A program made the position numbers and the translations under genes. Positions 6,534-8,991 of a stretch of DNA of 8,991 bases are shown in pieces. The notes below the pieces were generated by a model. It worked only from the letters and a program-made list of their open reading frames with translations, had not been told where the DNA came from and searched no databases. The stretch's first letter is position 1. Each line of letters opens with the position of its first letter. Source of the DNA: DATEJJ01 sp051986465. GTDB lineage: Bacteria; Actinomycetota; Actinomycetes; Mycobacteriales; Micromonosporaceae. The stretch is from contig JBPYFB010000633.1 of the NCBI GenBank assembly GCA_051986465.1, positions 1-8,991 on the forward strand, given 5' to 3'.

Positions 6534-7646
6534 GTGCCGCGCGCATTTCTGGTACGCGCGGCGCGGGTACTGGCGATCTATGTGGCTACCCGCGTGGTCC
6601 AGCTGTGCCTCGTCGCCTGGCTGGCACCCGCCCGCGGCCCGTCGTTCCGGGACCGGCTACTGGTCTGGGACGGCACGTGGTTCGTCCGGGTGGCGACCGA
6701 CGGGTACCCGCACGGGTACTCGTACGACACCTCCGGCATGATGATCGGCAACGGTCTCGCCTTCTTCCCCGGATACCCCCTCTTGATCCGGGGCGTGCAT
6801 GTCCTCGGCGTGCATGCCGGCTGGTCGGCCATAGGCATCTCCTGGGTCGCCGCCGGGGTGGCGGCGGTCCTGCTCCACCAGCTCGGCCGTGACCTCGCCG
6901 ACGACCGCGTGGCGTACTGCCTGGTCGTGCTGTTCTGCGCGCAGCCCATGTCGGTCGTGTTGTCGATGGGCTACAGCGAAGCCCTGTTCTGCGCGCTGGT
7001 GGTGGGCACTCTGCTCGCCGCGCGGCGGGAGCGGTGGCTGGTGGCCGGCGCGCTGGGCTGCGCCGCGTCGCTGACCCGGCCGACCGGGCTGGCCGTGGCG
7101 GTGGCGCTGCTGATCGCCGCCGGCCTGGCATTGAAGAACCACCGGGCGGGCTGGCGCGCGGTGATCGGCGCCATGGTGGCGCTCGCCGGCGTCCCGGGTT
7201 ACCTGATCTGGGTCGCGCTGCGGGTGGGCGACGTCAACGCCTGGTTCACAATCGAGTCGGCCGGCTGGGGTACCACCACCGACTGGGGAAAGTCCACAGT
7301 GGAGTACGTGGTCCACGTGCTGCGTACCGGTACCGGCTGGATCCAGGTGAGCGTGGCGCTCCTGCTGGTCCTCGCGACGGTGTCGGTGTTTGTGGCGTTC
7401 CGGATCGGGGTGTGGCCGCCGCTGGCCGGGTACGGGCTGCTCAGCTTCGCGCTCGTGATCGGCCAGGCCGGCTACTACCACTCCAAGCCCCGCCTGCTGG
7501 TACCCGTCCTGCTGACGCTGATACCGGCGGCGTACGCGGCGGCCCGTGCCCGTACCGGTACCGCCGTGCTCGCGCTGTCCGGGTACGCCGCCTTCGGGCT
7601 TTGGTACGGTGCCTACATGATCACGGTCTGGCCGTACACGATATGA
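6534..7646 (+). CDS. Multi-spanning PIG-V-like (GT-C) mannosyltransferase family protein
   Basis: Product of 370 residues with many hydrophobic segments, so an integral membrane protein. The pattern resembles PIG-V-like mannosyltransferases of the GT-C fold, which move sugars from polyprenyl-phosphate donors on the outer face of the membrane. An early loop has WDGTWF (45-50), with an Asp in the place of the GT-C catalytic acid. It is followed by FFPGYP (77-82), YSEALF (147-152), a TRPTG turn (181-185) and a late YYHSKPRLLVP (314-324), all features of that family. Substrate and product cannot be told; mannose transfer to a lipid or protein is inferred. The GTG at 6534 is the first usual start in the frame; the nearest AGGA (6514) is too far for a strong site, so the start is uncertain. 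It begins 23 bases after rnc and ends 3 bases before mutM, so it is probably co-transcribed with both. Confidence 0.8.
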   Translation: MPRAFLVRAARVLAIYVATRVVQLCLVAWLAPARGPSFRDRLLVWDGTWFVRVATDGYPHGYSYDTSGMMIGNGLAFFPGYPLLIRGVHVLGVHAGWSAIGISWVAAGVAAVLLHQLGRDLADDRVAYCLVVLFCAQPMSVVLSMGYSEALFCALVVGTLLAARRERWLVAGALGCAASLTRPTGLAVAVALLIAAGLALKNHRAGWRAVIGAMVALAGVPGYLIWVALRVGDVNAWFTIESAGWGTTTDWGKSTVEYVVHVLRTGTGWIQVSVALLLVLATVSVFVAFRIGVWPPLAGYGLLSFALVIGQAGYYHSKPRLLVPVLLTLIPAAYAAARARTGTAVLALSGYAAFGLWYGAYMITVWPYTI

Positions 7647-7649
7647 GCC

Positions 7650-8540
7650 ATGCCTGAGCTTCCCGAAGTCGAGACCGTCCGCCATGGCCTGGAATCCTGG
7701 GTCAAGGGCCGGACCATCGAGCACGTCGAGGTCTGCCATCCCCGGGCGATCCGCCGCCACCTGCCCGGCTCCGCGCACTTCGCCTCCGTCCTCAATGGAC
7801 GGACGGTGGTCGACGTGTGCCGGCGCGGCAAGTACCTGTGGCTGCCGCTGGACAGCGGCGACGCGATCCTGGGCCACCTGGGCATGTCCGGCCAGATGCT
7901 GCTGCGGAACGCGCAGGTGGCCGACGAGCCGCACCTGCGGGTCCGGTTCCAGTTCCGCGACGGCGACCCGGAACTGCGCTTTGTCGACCAGCGCACGTTC
8001 GGCGGGCTGGCGGTATCGGAGGGCGGCGCCGACCTGCCCGCCGAGATCGCGCACATCGCCCGCGACCCGGTGGATCCGCAGTTCTCGGACGCCGAGTTCG
8101 TGACGAGGCTGCGGTCCCGGCATACCGAGGTCAAGCGCGCCCTGCTCGACCAGACGCTGATCTCCGGGGTAGGCAACATCTACGCGGACGAGGCGCTGTG
8201 GCGGGCGATGCTGCACGGTGCCCGGCCGACGGACGCGCTGACCAAGCCCGCCGCGTACCGGCTGCTGGGCCACGTGCGCGACGTGCTGGGCGAGGCGCTG
8301 CGGGCGGGCGGTACCAGCTTCGACGCGCTGTACGTCAACGTGAACGGGGAGAGCGGGTACTTCGACCGGTCGCTGAACGCGTACGGGCGCGACGGGGAGC
8401 CCTGCCGGCGCTGTGGCACACCGATCCGCCGGGAAGCGTTCATGAACCGCTCGTCGTACTACTGCCCGCACTGCCAACCCCGCCCCCGCCCCCGCGCGGC
8501 CGCGGCTTCGGCCGCGCCGCGCGGGCCGCAACTTCATTGA
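7650..8540 (+). CDS. mutM: Formamidopyrimidine-DNA glycosylase (Fpg/MutM)
   Basis: Product of 296 residues. Fpg removes 8-oxoguanine and formamidopyrimidines and then cleaves the abasic strand. The N-terminus MPELPEVETV supplies the catalytic N-terminal Pro (after Met removal) and Glu3. RRGKYLWL carries the conserved Lys (Lys61), and HLGMSGQM and GVGNIYADEALW (the helix-two-turn-helix region) are intact. The C-terminal zinc finger has Cys252, 255, 272 and 275 (CX2C-X16-CX2C), with Arg in the RSSYYC loop. After the last Cys the frame runs on for 21 low-complexity residues (Pro/Arg/Ala-rich), whereas family members usually stop within a few residues. That tail is encoded by a hairpin and the first half of a palindrome, and the TGA lies inside the palindrome. 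The ATG follows the preceding stop by three bases; its ribosome site is weak, suggesting coupling. Confidence 0.96.
   Translation: MPELPEVETVRHGLESWVKGRTIEHVEVCHPRAIRRHLPGSAHFASVLNGRTVVDVCRRGKYLWLPLDSGDAILGHLGMSGQMLLRNAQVADEPHLRVRFQFRDGDPELRFVDQRTFGGLAVSEGGADLPAEIAHIARDPVDPQFSDAEFVTRLRSRHTEVKRALLDQTLISGVGNIYADEALWRAMLHGARPTDALTKPAAYRLLGHVRDVLGEALRAGGTSFDALYVNVNGESGYFDRSLNAYGRDGEPCRRCGTPIRREAFMNRSSYYCPHCQPRPRPRAAAASAAPRGPQLH
8491..8525. terminator. UUCG-loop hairpin inside the mutM 3' end
   Basis: CCCGCGCGG-C-CGCGGC (8491-8506) pairs with GCCGCGCCGCGCGGG (8511-8525) around a TTCG loop (8507-8510). It is a 15-bp GC stem with one bulged C, and C(UUCG)G is an exceptionally stable tetraloop. It looks like an intrinsic terminator but lies within the mutM reading frame, encoding the Ala-rich tail. 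It could stop transcription from either side between the convergent genes. Confidence 0.7.
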
Positions 8541-8590
8541 AGTTGCGGTGTCCCGGCCCGCCCAACACCGCAACTTCAATGAAATTGCGG
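8526..8590. repeat. Paired palindromes forming a long inverted repeat
   Basis: Two 23-base palindromes are present. The first (8526-8548) has arms CCGCAACTTCA and TGAAGTTGCGG around one central base. The second (8568-8590) has the same left arm and one changed base in the right arm. The two units also face each other: 8526-8551 is the reverse complement of 8565-8590 with a single mismatch, leaving a 13-base GC-rich loop (8552-8564). Either two small hairpins or one 26-bp stem can form. The unit looks like a REP-type intergenic element; genome-wide copy number cannot be seen from this window. The mutM stop (8538-8540) sits in the centre of the first unit. Confidence 0.85.
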
Positions 8591-8657
8591 GGATCTTGCG
8601 GTCGTCCCGGCGGGGATCTTGCGGCCGTCTCGGCGGGGATCTTGCGGTCGTTACGGG
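8589..8657. repeat. Three tandem 23-bp repeats
   Basis: Units at 8589-8611, 8612-8634 and 8635-8657 each start GGGGATCTTGCGG and continue with a CGT-rich variable end. The first 13 bases are identical in all three; units 1 and 2 differ at two later positions and unit 3 diverges near its end. Unit 1 overlaps the last two bases of the second palindrome, and unit 3 contains the stop codon (8651-8653 on the minus strand) of the convergent glycosyltransferase. The array may be part of the same intergenic repeat element. Confidence 0.9.
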
Positions 8658-8991
8658 GTGAGGGCGAGTTCGGTGCTCGGTTGCGGGACCTGCGCCGCCT
8701 GGGCATAGACGCGCTGGTACCCGTCGAGCATGGTGCGCAGGCTGAACAGCGTGCGGGAGCGCTGCCGCGCCGAGTTGGACATCTCCCGGCGCAGCCGCTC
8801 GTCGTCCAGCAGAGCCACGCAGGCCCGGCCCAGCGGCTCGGGATCCGACTGCGGCACCACACTGGCGCCGATACCCACCATCTCGGCGAGGCCGCCCGAC
8901 TCCGTGCATACCGTGGGGCGGCCACACATCATGGCTTCGATCAGCGGGTACGGCATCGCGGCGTCGTTGCCCGAGACCGCGATCACCTGAG
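8651..8991 (-). CDS. GT-B (GT4-type) glycosyltransferase, C-terminal part (partial)
   Basis: The minus-strand frame is open from the right edge to a TAA at 8653-8651, giving the last 113 or so residues; the true start lies beyond the window, and the GTG at 8986 is simply an internal Val. The sequence PYPLIEAMMCGRPTVCTESGGLAEMVG is the diagnostic C-terminal motif of GT4 glycosyltransferases: the E-x7-E-like stretch that contacts the nucleotide-sugar phosphate, then the 'GG--E-V' turn. It continues with VVPQSDPEPLGRACVALLDDERLRREM, the normal closing helices. Such enzymes transfer a sugar from a nucleotide donor in the cytoplasm; neither donor nor acceptor can be read from this fragment. It converges on mutM and ends inside the tandem repeat. 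Confidence 0.87.
   Translation of the reverse strand, partial: QVIAVSGNDAAMPYPLIEAMMCGRPTVCTESGGLAEMVGIGASVVPQSDPEPLGRACVALLDDERLRREMSNSARQRSRTLFSLRTMLDGYQRVYAQAAQVPQPSTELALTP

Noticed and set aside
7605..7619. TACGGT plus six bases plus ATG, the same pattern as the candidate leaderless starts
   Set aside because: It lies inside the membrane glycosyltransferase gene and the ATG is an internal Met codon; it shows that this pattern arises by chance.
8493..8657. CRISPR array or insertion-sequence end
   Set aside because: The 23-bp units are directly abutting with no spacers, and no transposase or target duplication is visible.
6657..8927. A 756-codon minus-strand open frame across the glycosyltransferase and mutM
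   Set aside because: It is antisense to two well-recognised genes and crosses the repeat cluster; composition is that of a GC-rich shadow frame.

Overview
The window is very GC-rich and gene-dense. It uses many GTG starts, and its conserved gene order (DAK2-type protein end, recG, rsmD, coaD, coiled-coil protein, DUF177/yceD, rpmF, rnc, mutM) is the housekeeping block found in Actinobacteria. The C-terminal Cys cluster of YceD, the four-Cys L32 and an LPXTG-type wall protein fit a Gram-positive high-GC actinomycete. A Micromonosporaceae-like organism is my best guess, from general recall and not from any database comparison.

Layout. 1-234 is the 3' end of a DAK2/FakA-like gene whose stop overlaps the recG start (234-2426). 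A strong 19-bp hairpin separates recG from a convergent minus-strand gene (2480-2947) for a small secreted, low-complexity, LPVTG-anchored protein. After a 225-bp divergent intergenic stretch that holds an imperfect palindrome and a promoter-like -10 box, rsmD (3173-3739) and coaD (3736-4227) overlap. A coiled-coil protein gene (4299-4796) follows. Next come a small hairpin, a promoter-like site, yceD (4900 or 4873-5475) and rpmF (5479-5652). The short reading frame at 5666-5800 keeps only the N-terminal signature of PlsX and overlaps the start of rnc (5797-6510). A PIG-V-like multi-spanning glycosyltransferase gene (6534-7646) lies between rnc and mutM (7650-8540). Beyond mutM are about 170 bases of stacked hairpins, palindromes and 23-bp tandem repeats. 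The window ends in the 3' part of a minus-strand GT-B glycosyltransferase (8651 to past the right edge).

Functions. The block groups DNA repair and replication-fork processing (RecG, MutM), rRNA and ribosome functions (RsmD, YceD, L32, RNase III), coenzyme A synthesis (CoaD) and a relic of phospholipid synthesis (PlsX). Two envelope or glycan genes and one wall-anchored protein are interspersed.

I see no clear undescribed defence or mobile system. The most informative oddities are the collapsed plsX, the repeat complex that contains the stop codons of both mutM and the convergent glycosyltransferase, and a marked excess of GGTACC/GTAC. No rRNA, tRNA, CRISPR array or insertion sequence was recognised.
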